Shown here in pieces: positions 50,893-63,607 of a stretch of 64,000 nucleotides of DNA. The stretch spans positions 3,144,507 through 3,208,506 of the forward strand of contig OY718803.1 of assembly GCA_963070105.1 (NCBI GenBank). The letters run 5' to 3'. Source of the stretch: Litomosoides sigmodontis. Lineage: Eukaryota > Nematoda > Chromadorea > Rhabditida > Onchocercidae. Under the pieces are notes generated by a model. It worked only from the letters and a program-made list of their open reading frames with translations. It ran no database searches and was not told where the DNA came from. The position numbers and the translations under genes were made by a program. Within the stretch, counting starts at the first letter, position 1. The number at the start of each line of letters is the position of its first letter.

Positions 50893-53800
50893 TTATTTCA
50901 ATGAGTAGCTGGAATAGATGGTATCAAGCAGTGGTGGTGGTTCAGCAGCTTTTTGAAATTTCGAACGTATCTCATCCACTGACCAGTTCACTTCCAACGG
51001 TTCCATTAGAATACTTCGAGTTTTCTTACGTATTCGAACATCATTATTGTTTGTTGATTCACGTTGCTGTAATGACACTTGTGGTCGTACGTCGTCCTTT
51101 TTCACGTGTGTTGCAACTACGTCATCATCATTACACTTCTTAATCCCCTTCTTAATCAATGGTTGCTTTGGTAATTTCGGTGGAATTTGATTCGTATTTG
51201 TAGCTTCGACAGTCTTCCTCATCTCATTGGTTGCTGCGTTATGAGCTTCCGTTTCCACTTTGCTAGTGTGATTACGATTTTCTGGACTAGGCCTAACTGC
51301 AAGATCTTTAGAATTATTAGCATCAGATTTACTATAAATTAAATTAAGATTGATGACAGATGTGCTGCTTTGCTTCAAATCTGATTTATGCGGTGACGTC
51401 TGCCTGGATAAGAGCTTTGATGCAGTCGTTTCAGCGCCACCAATGCGTTCTGATGCACGTCGTACCAGTAATCTATTATGAGTATTACTTGTACGAAGAA
51501 TTGCTGGTGCTATAACTGGCATCTGGAATGATTTCGTTTCTGATACCGCACTTTCCGCACCGTGATGATGATGATGAGTATCTACTACATCATCGGCGTA
51601 GCATATTTTGCCTTCCGGAAATGAATATTTACGTGTTACATTGTCACGGACGCTAGATGGTCCAGGTTCGTTTGTGCTATTTTCCGATTGTCGTCTGAAT
51701 GATTCACGTCGTGTTTGTGCAAGCAGAGATTCCTTACGTCGTATTACCGGAGAGTGTGAATTAGTTTCTAGATCTTTTCGTCTGGCTAACGGTGAATTTA
51801 GTGCCTGTGCTTCCTGTGCTTCTCTTCGACGTGATGATAGTGGTGAAGCAAAGTGAATTCCTGAATCCATCGCTGAAGTTGTTGTCTTTCTTTGCACAAT
51901 GGGGCTCCGTTTTGCACGCCTTGAACTGCTTCTACGTAGCAGAATTGGACTTTCCGGCAAATCTGTTGGTACCAATGCTTGCAAGGTCGAGTCGGAATGC
52001 AGCGACGCCGTACTTATTGTAGAACTTTTACGCACTAACACTGGACTTTCAGGATCAAATGTAACAGATTTCCGACTAGATGAAGGACTACTGTCCAGCG
52101 TGCTTGATCGACGAAGTGACGCTGGACTTCCCTCAATTTTCCGTCGACATGGTGACGAAGTACCAAATTCCCGTCGAAATTTCCACTCAGTGCATCGCTT
52201 GTCACTATTCTCCTCACTAATCATTCCATTTCGCCTGGATGAATTTGAACAAATTGACGGACCACGTGAGAATGACTTTTCTTCAATCTTTCTCTTCTCT
52301 TCCTTCTTTTCCCATTTCCACAATGGTGTTGATTTATTCTTCACATCAGAGTTTTCACGTGAAAGTACTGGCGTCTTATCCGCATCTTCCGGTTCCACTT
52401 CTGTACCAATTTCCTCCTCTTCCTCCTCCTCACCTTCCGTTGAAACGTTACCACTCACGAAATATCCTGTAAATTTGTTTTTTTTACTGAAATACCAAAC
52501 ATATCTACCTAATTCTATCTTTACTTCCACTCCTAGTTCACTCTCTCTTTCTCCTTTTCTCATACACCTTCAGCCGATTGTTATAATCCCTTCAGAGATG
52601 TGCACAAAGCGCAAAGGGTGACTGATTCAGGTGTGAAAAAATTTTTCACATTTTCAATCACATAGTAGTGCTCACAGTATTGCTCCTGAATAGCTTCATT
52701 CCTTAGCCGAAGAATAAAGTAATTTTAATACTAACCTGAAGCTGATGTTTGTAGAGGATGATGTTCCCACTTGTTATAAGTTAACTTGGGTGATTGTGAT
52801 ACACCCAAGGAGCAACTGGATACAGGTGATCCAACTACACCAGAATCTGAATTACTAACCGATGTTTCCAAGCACAAGTCAACGTCCGACAATCCTTAAC
52901 GGCAAAACTTTACATTCACTTATTTGTTTTATAAATTCCATATTAAAATTAAATTAAAGCTTCATGAATGCTTAAACTATTGTAGCTTTTAGCTGAATCG
53001 CCCTCTTCAAAAATAGCATTCATTTTTCTTTGACATGCCCAAAAGAATGAGGCGCACAGACCGGAATCATTGGAAACGGATGATGAAATAGCAAGCTGAA
53101 CATCCTTGAACGGTTCCAGAAGGAATGGTGCATTGACAATAAGATATTCGGCCAAATCTGGTAGCCAACTTGTAGCTGAATCGCCCTCTTCAAAAATAGC
53201 AATCATCATTAATTTTGGCCTCTTTTCAAAAACGTATATGACAATTCGATTTAATTGCAATCCGGAAATTTCACCATTTCAATTTTGAAACAATTAGAAG
53301 CTCATTTTTGACAGAGTAAATATCCTCATTTATCCGATAGTTTTATTCTGAACTGAACTTTTAAACTGTAATGCTATCTGTGCAAACAATGTTCTTTCAA
53401 AAAATGCCAAATGAATGAGGTTTACATGAATTTTGACTTCGAATATGATACATTGCCTACCACTTAAATAACTTTAGTCAACCTTAATAGGTTCATTTAT
53501 GCTATGCTGTGGATGCTATGGAAAAATATGTGTCAAATTTGTTAAACTAAAACTAATCTCAAAAGAAACAAGAAATTTTTGAATTTTTTTTTGCGGAATT
53601 TCCTTTCTTTTTTCCCTTTCCTTTTTTTTTAATTTTAATAGAAAAAAAAAGAAAAGTTTCAGTGCAAAAAGTTAGTGCGCACTAACTGGGATTGTCAAGA
53701 AGACTGGGCGCAACACAAACGGCCAACGATTGAGCGGTCATTTTTGACAGTGGCGAATTTGCAATTGCTCGAAGTAAGCGGATAAATTTGGAGAGAAGTG

Positions 53801-56800
53801 CGGAATGCGCAGACGGTAGCATATGCAACAATCTTTGCACAGCCTTTTGACAGTCTACCGCTTGCTTCATTGCTGATGCCCATAACTCAAAATTTCCCGA
53901 TAGCAATAACTTCCCAGGGATTTCTCGAAGATATTCCTGAAATGTGAAAAAGTTTAAAAAAAAATTTTCACTCAATTTCAGTTATACTATTAGGAAAAGT
54001 TAATGAGTGATAGGTACATAGACGTGTCTACCGTTGCATGCTAATGTGCTTACCTTTAGAAGAGCAGCAGTAACGTGTGGATTAAATTGATAGAAATCGG
54101 GTACTGAACCACGGTCGAGTTGTGCGCGTAGCATACGTACGGTACTCTGTTTGGGTGATTTTCGAAACAAACCTTCAATGTCCACTCCGTGAAGCATTAA
54201 GTGATCAATCATTGTTAGCACTGGTTGAGGTGGTGATGAACCTTCCAGTGGTCGTCCAAAAAAACGCCGTGACTCCGATCGACTTAGTACACGTCTTAAA
54301 ACACTAGCAAAATTTTCCAATTGTCCAAAATTATTCAACACGGCATGCAAAATGGAATTACTTGATTGCTCGAAAGGTTTTTCCTCTTAGTTTAAAATAA
54401 TTAATTTAATTAATCTTTTCTAAACAAATTCAAAATTGTACTTGAAATGTGAAACGATGGAAGATGTGGATGAATAAGTGTTGCCAGCGGAAGCTAACAC
54501 TAAGCGACATTGAATTAACGGTAGTGCATCAATCTTTTCCAGTTGTATTTCCGATAACCGATAACCGGTATTCCTAACGTGTTCCATCACAATACAGAAG
54601 ACACATTCCGGTCCTCGCAACGTGCTAATGCCATCACCGTTACCCGCGTCAAACGATAATTCCACCTCTTCCTCGACCGGTATTGCTAATTCGGTAACAA
54701 GCTCGTTCAAAATTTCATTCGTTGTCTGCGACATACCAATTTTCTTCTTCATTACCTAAATTACTACTATCATTGCAAACTGCGCACCGTACGGTTTTAA
54801 TTAAATTCACGCAGTGTGTCTTTTTTTCATCGTATTATCGTGTACTTTTGTCAAATACAAACTGCGCAATTGTCTTTTGCAATTTCTAACAATGACAAGG
54901 AACTTCATTTACTTTTTGCTGGATTTGAAGAATTAAATTTCACATCAAATAATAATGAAAGAGGAAGTGATTGAAAGATAAAATGATGGATGCATTTTGT
55001 GCAAAAAATGTCTAAAGTACCGTAGTTAATTGTTTGATGAAGCAGTTTGTCGCAGCGCTCAATGTTTGATAATAATTAAAAATTTAATAATTTAATATTT
55101 TAATAAAATATAATAATAATAATAAATAAAATAATTAATTAATTAATCAATTAAATAATAATAAAATAAGTGTAATAATAATAATATATAATAGTAATAA
55201 TAATAATATACAATAGTAATAATAATAATGATGTTTGGAATGAAATAACCGAAATGTAGTTTCAGTTATTTCATTCCAAACATCATTATTATTATTACTA
55301 TTGTATATTATTATTACTATTGTAGTTTACTATTGTATATTATTATTACTATTGTAGTTTGCCCAATTTTCATTACTATTTCAAATCTTTGACACACGCA
55401 CATACACGTACGTACCTGTGTACGTCCATCGATTAGTACCGAAACTGGAATTGTCGTAAATCTGGGCAAGATTTTCGCACGACTTCGCAGTATTCGTTGT
55501 TGCAATAGCATTTCCCATTCTTGTTTCTGATCTTCCGTTCTATACATTTCAAGCATTCGAAGGTGTTTGCTCAGTTTCGACTTTTTTTTTTCTTTGAAGT
55601 ATTTAATTTAACAAATTCAAAGAAAAATGAATTATATGAATATTTTTTTAGAATGTAATTATCTCAATTGTATGCATGGTACATCAATTATTTGAAGATG
55701 AAAAATTTATTTCGAAAAATTCATGTGTCTAGTAAAGTTTGCCTTTTTTTTCAAAAAAGAAATATGGATTTCCTTCGCTCGTTTCTTCTTTTCTTCGTTC
55801 ACGGATGAACCAGAATAGTGAAAATTGCTTGTAAAATTGATGTAGAGATAAAATTTCCATCGATGAGATAATTTCATCGTCCGAAATTTACAGATTAGTT
55901 TACAGAATTTGCAGATAGAAATTTATCGAAATTTACACATAATAATTGAAAATGATATAACTTTGGCAATTTTCATGCCTTCTTAGCACTTGCTACATCC
56001 ATTCAGTAAAATAAGTTGAAATTGCACTTGATTTAATTTCAAATTCAATTTACAATTCATTTATCGGAAATAAGAATTGTAATCAATGATTTAGTATCGC
56101 CCATTAAAAGGATGACGATGACGATGATAAGATGAGTAACACTATAATTTTTTTTTTTATTAAATTAGGAAGTTAATTCCAAACAGGAATTGTTAAAAGA
56201 ACGAGAGCGAGAAGGGGAGAGAGAGAGAAAAAGAGGGAGAAATTAGAGAGGAAAAGAGAAAAGAAATAAGTGAAATCGAATTAAAAATGAATTACAACTA
56301 TACATGTCAATTATAATTAATAAGAAAAAGCGAAAAAAAAAGGGGAAAACTAACGCGAAATGAGCAATGAAATTATAAATTGGCCATCCGATGAGAAAAG
56401 AATGAGGACAGTCGTTTGACACCAACCAAATTCGATCCAAACGAATTTTCTCCTTCAATTTGTAACTGTTCGTTGCTCTACAAAAATATATTTCGAATGA
56501 AGATGAAGGTCAAATTACTCCCTGAGAAGCAAAATAGAACAAATTTTTTAATTTTACTGTAAATATTGTTTCACTGTATTTTCTCATAGTAATGTGATGT
56601 GTAAAATTGAAATTTAAAACGTACGAAGTTTGACTAAATGTAAGTTATCTATTGCATATACATTTGCGAGTAAAATTTCATTTCTCATTTGAAGAAAGGA
56701 TCCTCCTGCATTTAATCTTATTGAAATTGCCTTGTTGTTTTGTCGTTATTATTATTCATGGTAATGATGGCGGTGGTGGTGGCGCTGTTGTCTGTTGGCA

Positions 56801-57375
56801 TTTGATGTTGTACGTGCAGCTGATGACAGGTATGGTAGGCTCACTAAGCGGACTAACACAAATTTGGGTCGTTAACGTGGGGGATGATTGTCAAGTAAGA
56901 TTAAAGTGGATGAGTGCAGCGAAGTTATGATGAACTCTTTTCCACCTCTCCAATCTTCCACCTTTCACTTCAATTTCATTTATTATTAATTATACAGATA
57001 GATGAAAGAGATGGAGCGATATACATTTACATATTAAACAAGCATTAGTAATAGATTATCTCATTCAGCTAAATCAAAACAAAACATGTTAAACTGAAAT
57101 TAATGCAAGAATTGGATATTCCGAATTGAAATTGAAATTTTAGTAATTTATCAAATTTCACTCTTCAACTATACTACAATATCATTGTTACTTATTGCTT
57201 TAAAATAAATGAAAAGCAATTTTAAAATGAAAAATATAAAGGATCTTTAATAACGTCAAGGTCCACGTAGCATTAAGACATTCCAATCAATAATTGATCG
57301 TTGTAATTCGGTAAAAAAAATTACAATTTAACATTTAATTCTGGAATTTGCTAGAAAAAAAAGGTCATTAAAGTA

Positions 57376-57417
<42 letters not shown>

Positions 57418-60400
57418 TGTGTGTTATCACATCAATATGATAGGTACAGTGAACTATCTATCATTCTACGATGTTTATCATATCGAAATCTTCATCCATC
57501 CGCCATCTCACTATCAATATACATCACGAACTGTACTATTCATCTAATTATTTCATTACTAATTAATTTAGTCCTATACATTAAGTCGTTTTCAAGAAAG
57601 AATTTTTTCAAATTAATCAATTCGTAAAGTGACAATTTACTGTTTGGAGAGAGAGAGAGAGAGAGAAAAAAAGGAGGAAGATCCGAGTGAAATCAATTCA
57701 TCGACGACGTCTATTCGTTGAATTTTAAGTGATGCATGAAGAATGAAATTCTGTTGTAATAGACGCATTGTATTTTTGAATTTTATAAGAAATGACTCAT
57801 TTGGCCTTCTTTTTTTTTGCCTTTTAAGAGAAACAAAAAATGGAATTCAACTGAAATTTCACAAAAGAATTTCAATAATTGCTCAGGCTTTTTTTCTTCT
57901 TTCAAAAAGAAATTTTTATGAAAAAATTGGCAGTTATTTTGTGTGAGCAAAATGGTTTAAATCTTTCAAATCTATTAAAGCTACACATTTTTTCAAATAT
58001 TCTCAAATATTTAAGTAAATTTTGCTAATCTTTGAATAATATTAATATTATGCTAATTATTACTACATTATTATATATTAATTACTGTATTATTATTATA
58101 CATTAATTATATTATTATATACTTTTTATATAATTATATATTAATTATATATATTAATATCGTTATGCTTTATTAATTTCTGCTATTTTAACATTTCATT
58201 TTCTGCGCCAATCAATACAATTCCAACTATCAACTGATTCAATTAATCTTTCGGTTTCTTTTTTTTTGACTTCAACAATTACTGTTGTTGAAAGTGGTAG
58301 AGTTGGGTAAAGTTTTAAGTGAATGAATTACAACGTACTTTTGCTTGGCGATGAGAAGAAGATCGGAGAAGAGGAAGAAATATCGGGAAGATGTGAGCAG
58401 TGAATTTAAAGCTGTCAATTGCACAGCGCCTTCTTTAATATATGCTCGTTTCATGTCAATTCCAACGAAATGATGACATTCATTTGGCTGAAAATACTTT
58501 CTGCTTCTTTTTGATTTTCTCACATTTTCGTCAAATATGTGAAAGTAAAACAAAAAAAAAAGTCAAAAAGTCAAAAAGTCTGTAGAAAGTAGCAGCATAA
58601 GTAAGTAATTTTTGTTTAATTTAATTTATGTGTTAATCAAACAATTCAATAATAAATAAAAATCACTCGTTGTTTCCTTTTTCTCTTCTACGTCCAAATT
58701 TATGCGAGTTGAAAAAACCTACTCCTTTAAACATTGTCTACTTTAACTCTAAAATTTATTAACAAAAAGAAGAAAAAAGGATAGTTGTTTAAAGTGTTGA
58801 TGATTAAATTTTACTCAAAATTGATAGTTGAACGAACAATCATCAATTCGTAGTTATAAATTTTTTTTTTCAAAATAATAAATTAAATTGGTGATGAAAA
58901 GAATAGAGTAATAAAGGTATCGGTTGAGCGGATGAAGCGTGAAAACGATGATAGGCTTCCTTCCTTCCTACCGCTCGTCCATCCGTTTCACTCCACCTGT
59001 TTGACAAAATGTACGAATGCGAAATTTCATGATTGTTCAAAAGTAGAAAAACGAACTGTGTGTGTGTGTGTGTGTGTGTACGTGCATAGGGTTGAAGGGG
59101 AAAATGAAATTGTCGTTGAAACGAAATGACATCGAAACGAACACCCCAACAACAACAACTATCATATATCTTTCTAATTCAAAGTTTGAAAAAAAGAGAA
59201 ACTTTTTTTTTTACAAAAATAACTCTTTTATTCATAAAAGAGAAAAAAACACACACACAAAGCGAAACACGCTAATTTGCCGGTTAATACGTTTAAAATC
59301 TAATTAAAAAAAAATTTGACGTTTTTTACTAGTAGTGTTTTAGCATCAACTAAACAAATGTAAATTAATTACTTCTTTTAGATGAATTGTAAATTCAATT
59401 TTTACACTAATCCCCGGGGGTAGTATGAACCAAATGATAGTTGAATGAACCCTAAATTATCATCACTTTCATTACTTTCATGATAATTGAATTTCGCGTA
59501 TCATTCGTCCACAATGTGACCCCTGAAGTTCACATGGGAAGAAGAGATGATTGGTCAGTCAGGGTATACGCATGCGTGTGCGTGTAAATTCAACTTGAAA
59601 TGAAATATTTATATTCAGGTAAATATTCGAGCAGACCATTACCATATAACTGGATAACTTAATTATCGATCAGCTTATAAAGTTAATAAATGAAAGTGTT
59701 GCTGTTTTTTTTGAAATGATAATTCAAGTATACGCTGAAACATCAAGTTACGAGCTATTATGAACGATTAGGAAGAGAGGCAGAGAGGATGCTTTGTTGT
59801 CTTAATTAGTGCTAATTATTGCTAATGAGAAATTAAAAGTAAAAATTTTATGAAAACGGTAAAATTTTTCGTCTTCTTTTTTAAAATGATTATTATCCAA
59901 TAAATTTCAAACAATGCTCTCTAACATAAACAAACACCACGCTTTTATTAACATTTCTCTTTAATAAATTGATGAATTTTATATACAGTTTGGAAATAAA
60001 GAGTAATTTCAAAGCACAGTGGTCTGAGTGAAGAAGAAAGAGGTCATTCATTGGTGATAAGAGATGAAAAGAAAGGAAAAAATTTAATTCATCGAATTAT
60101 AATTGAGAGAAAGAGATTAATTGAGAATGAATAAACCTAATTAAATAGCGAAAGTGTGCTTTTATGAATGATTATCGCAATCACACTTTCATCATTTCCA
60201 TTTACTTAATCGTAAAATTTTAAATCTAGTCTTCCTGATTTACAGTGATAATTGTTAGGTTACTTAAAAGATCCTGCCTGCCGGATCATCAAACGAATTG
60301 GATATCTAATAGAAGAATGAGATTTGCAAAAAGAGTGAGAAATAGCAGTAAATTCAAATAGCTGTGTAATCTTTACGCTTCTTTCACACATAACATCGCT

Positions 60401-62005
60401 TAATTCATTTAATTTTGTTAAATCATACTCGAAAAAAAATGATGAATTTAATGAAATCGTCTTCAAAGATTCCGAAAAGCGGAAAATAGACATGTTTAAT
60501 GGTTAAATGAATAACACACAAGAGGTGCAGTTTTTAATTATGAAATGAAATCAGCAAGCAAAATTAATTTTAATCAAAATCGTTATAAAACGCAAAATTA
60601 TACAAGTTTCTGTTAGATTTCAAATTTGAAATTAACAAAATGTAAAATGTTGTCTTAGGTGGAATGTGAATTTAGCATTTCCAAATGACAAACATATACA
60701 GAAAGATGAATTTTTCTGCCAGTACTAGTTGAAATTCAACATTATTGCTAGAAAATTCAGCGCCTATCGAAGGCGACGAAGAGAGAAATGAAAGTAAGAA
60801 GTGAATGTTTCATTTGACTTTTATTTCGAAAACAAATTAAATGGATTAAAAGGATTAAAAGGTAAAATTTCTTTTCGTGACTGACTGAAAAGCAGGTTTT
60901 TTTTTTTTTAGAAATGGATGAACAGATAGAGAATGGGAATATTCCACTGGTTAATTTTAAAAGACCAAAAAAAAAGACGTCCTTAACTCAAAACTCCAAT
61001 TAGTAAGAGGAAATTTCGGTTTTTTTTCCTGCCTCTTTCCTCTCCACTTCTTTCTTCCTTGTTCAATCACTTCAACTGATTTACTTATACAAAAACTGTT
61101 ATTGCAAATTACTTGTAATATTATTTTTTAGCAAATAATTAATTGTTATTGAGAAGAAAATTGGAGGAGGGGAGAGAAAGAGAATTGATAAATTATTCAT
61201 TTCTTATCATTCCCTTTCAATAAAAAATCATTCATAATCAATGAAATGCTAGCAAGATTCTTTGAACAGTTATAAAAATTGTTTTAAGAACAGAAAAAAC
61301 AAAGAGAGAGAGAGAGAGAGAGAAAAAGAAAGAGGAAATTGTGAGAGTGATGCTTCTTTTGCGTGCAGTACAACCCAATGGAATACTTCAAAACGATTTT
61401 TTTTTTTTGTATTCAACAGAGAAAAAACAACAAGAAAAAACATAAATTTTCATGAATGAAACAAGAATCATTATGTTCGAAAGATTTAAAATAGTAACAT
61501 TTTCTCAAACAGATTTCACTGTCACATTTGAACGATCATCTCTCTCTCTCTCTCCCCTCCTCTCCTTCCTTTCCGCTGTTTTTTGTGCGTCTCTCTCATT
61601 TTCTCTTGTTTCAAATTAAAATTTAATTTATCATTTTAATTTTTGTTCACGAAGTCTACATTGGGATTTCATCGTACACTTGAAGGAATTTTTCAACAAT
61701 TTATCACTATAAATGACTGAAATTAATTAACAAATCAACTTTGTATCTCATTATTTATTATTATATTATTACTATTATTATTATTATTATTTCCTTTTTT
61801 TTTCAAACAATCTGTAAGAATTATTTGCAGTGATCTTAGACGGTACAACAATTTTTGAATGTTTAAAATATGCACATATATATATATATACCTGAGTGCA
61901 TAATTTTGCTGCATCAATTCGTATCGAACTCGAAAATCGTGGCGCAAAACGACTACGAATTTCGAGACGTGTGGCCGAATGAGAGCGTCGCCGACTGTTC
62001 ATCAT
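50893..62005 (-). CDS. ARHGAP20-like Rho GTPase-activating protein (PH-RA-RhoGAP), 10 exons
   Basis: Minus-strand exons 61892-62005, 58339-58487, 56355-56477, 55416-55569, 54442-54755, 54054-54360, 53687-53936, 53062-53175, 52736-52894 and 50893-52466 keep frame for 1085 residues. It should switch off Rho-family GTPases at membranes. A split PH domain (about 53-165) contains YIKEGAVQLTALNSLL, FLFSDLLLIAKQK, RLDRIWLVSN and FLIGWPIYNFIAHF. A Ras-associating-type domain (about 163-285) begins IPVSVLIDGRTQVMKKKIG. The RhoGAP domain (about 318-490) has the arginine finger in DIEGLFRK (R351) and ends SLAVCVAPSLLDNP. The long last exon is Ser/Arg-rich with repeated SPVLVRKSS, SPILLRRSS and SPIVQRK units, probable phosphorylation sites. 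The architecture matches vertebrate ARHGAP20. The exon 4 acceptor (after ACTGAG) and the exon 6 acceptor (after ATCAAG) are poor and chosen for phase. Confidence 0.88.
52990..53018 (-). repeat. 29-bp duplicated block with a 3' splice site, downstream copy
   Basis: Identical to 53173-53201. On the minus strand it reads TGCTATTTTTGAAGAGGGCG then ATTCAG|CTA. The upstream copy supplies the acceptor of RhoGAP exon 8; this copy lies just after exon 8. Confidence 0.9.
53173..53201 (-). repeat. 29-bp duplicated block with a 3' splice site, upstream copy
   Basis: Same 29 bases as 52990-53018. Its ATTCAG is the acceptor used here for RhoGAP exon 8 (53062-53175), because it restores the frame SLLDNP-TTSWLPDLAEYL. 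Confidence 0.9.
55081..55225. repeat. AT-rich ATA/TAA repeat
   Basis: About 140 bp consisting almost only of A and T in AATAATAAT and TTAATTAA units, leading into the hairpin. Confidence 0.75.
55201..55313. repeat. Perfect 49-bp-arm inverted repeat (hairpin) in a RhoGAP intron
   Basis: The left arm 55201-55249 is the exact reverse complement of 55265-55313, separated by a 15-base loop. The arm core is TGTTTGGAATGAAATAAC; the outer part is TAA/ATA simple sequence that extends the pairing imperfectly. It sits between RhoGAP exons 4 and 5. No coding potential. Confidence 0.9.
57379..57416. repeat. (GT)n microsatellite in a RhoGAP intron
   Basis: A pure GT tract of about 38 bp, with a GA tract at 57648-57666 nearby. 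Both lie in the intron between RhoGAP exons 2 and 3. Confidence 0.9.
58488..61891 (-). other. 3.4-kb first intron of the RhoGAP gene
   Basis: By far the longest intron of the gene, between the first coding exon (ending CTQ) and the start of the PH domain. It is AT-rich with GT (59057-59078) and GA (61301-61322) tracts. I see no other gene inside it. Additional alternative 5' exons would be expected here if they exist. Confidence 0.6.
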
Positions 62006-63607
62006 ATCAACAATGCAAGATCAGGTCATTCAACCAGCACTGAACATTACCGATCTTTGACAACAACCGAAGAGAGTGAAGATGGAAGAAGGAAACAAAC
62101 CTTTTCTGCAAAGATTCAATTTACAAACATTACCGTTCAAACTAAACCAACCTCTTGCGATGGTTAATCAACCGTTCAGCGTAATTGGTACTCCGTTTCT
62201 ACTCGAAGACATTTTACTAATTTAAATGATATGAAAGATCATCAAGGGATGGACGATACCATGTACCTCGCCCCCCCCCCCCCTTCCAATCTATCCTTCG
62301 ATCAACCCAATTCATCAATTACCTAACTTCTTCCTCCCCTCTCGTTTTGCTCCACCTTCTTTCTATCTTCATCCTAAATTTCTTTCTAATACAAATAATT
62401 ACTTGATAATTATCCAATTTTTTCCGGTGCATCATCACGTACTCACCGAACTCTTTTCCACTGGTAAAGAAGCTGTCAAAAAATCATCGTTTTCAAAGAC
62501 ATCGTTGCTAACAGGTCATTCCTGACCTGTTATCAATCTCCAAATGACCAGTACTGTTAGTGCAATAACATCATTATATACTGTTGCTGTTTATAGATCA
62601 CAAAAAAAGCAATTTACAGATCATAAATAAAGTGATCAATGAATCCGAAATCTGCAAAGAGAGGATCGATAAAAGTGAAATGCGTAGAATTCACTACTTT
62701 TCAGAACAGAACAATTGGAATTCGCATAAACAAAAACAATCTAAAAGAAAAGATGTTTATAATTCGATACAATTAACAACGCGTATGCTGCCGACATTTA
62801 ATGCTAAAGAGAAAGTCGACATGAAAGTATGCCAACTTTTTAGTTTTACCCAAAAAATCTCATAGGAGACCATTAATGTCCTCCTCGTTTTTATTGCCTT
62901 CAGTTAAAGCAGCACATTAACACAACATGAAAAAGGTAAATGATGTAAGGCTCTAAAATTTAGCCTTGAGAAGATATTTCCCTATAAAAAGAGCTCAAAC
63001 ACAACATAAATCTGTCAATGCAGCTGGAAATTTGAAAATGCTGTTGGCAGCTAGCATTTTATCTCTTAAACTACAGTATAAATAACTTGATTTTATGAAT
63101 GTTATATGAAAAAGCAAATTTACGAATACGATTTCCGTCCGAAGCAAACCTACACAAAAACTAAACATGGATAACCATTAAAATTAATAATAAGGTTCTT
63201 ATCTCATTAAGATTGAATCGATTAAAATTGACTCACAATTGCCAAGCACTCGACTCTTGTAAAGATAGCATAGAATTTGCATTTTTCCTGCATGGGAAAA
63301 GTTGTGCTCCAACTTTTTTTGGCAAGCTAGTTTGGTGAAATTTAAAATTCTTTTAAAATTTACAGAATGAGACAAACAAGCTTCCTTCGTCATAATCAGG
63401 TAATGAACTGCCACAGTCTTTTCCTTGCAACTTTCATCTTTTATTAAGAAAGGCAATTCTATTACGCCTATTCAAATTCAATTCAATGTATATCCGTAAC
63501 GGCTCTCAGAACAACAGAAAAGAACGGTCAAAGGCCATGTACCAAGTATAACACAGATATCACTATTTGATGTATTCGTTGCTAATGCAACTTTTTGAGA
63601 TCTCAAT
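62006..63607. other. Spacer between the RhoGAP start and the PRP4 3' end
   Basis: About 1.6 kb, upstream of RhoGAP and downstream of PRP4 (both on the minus strand), so it should hold the RhoGAP promoter. A 13-base C run stands at 62271-62283 in a CT-rich setting. No supported exon. Confidence 0.55.

Noticed and set aside
51899..52621. 240-codon plus-strand frame
   Set aside because: It is antisense to the long Ser/Arg-rich last exon of the RhoGAP gene, whose frame links by phase to nine upstream exons with PH, RA and GAP homology.
62584..62865. 93-codon plus-strand frame
   Set aside because: Lys/Asn-rich, AT-driven composition, no domain and no supporting neighbours.
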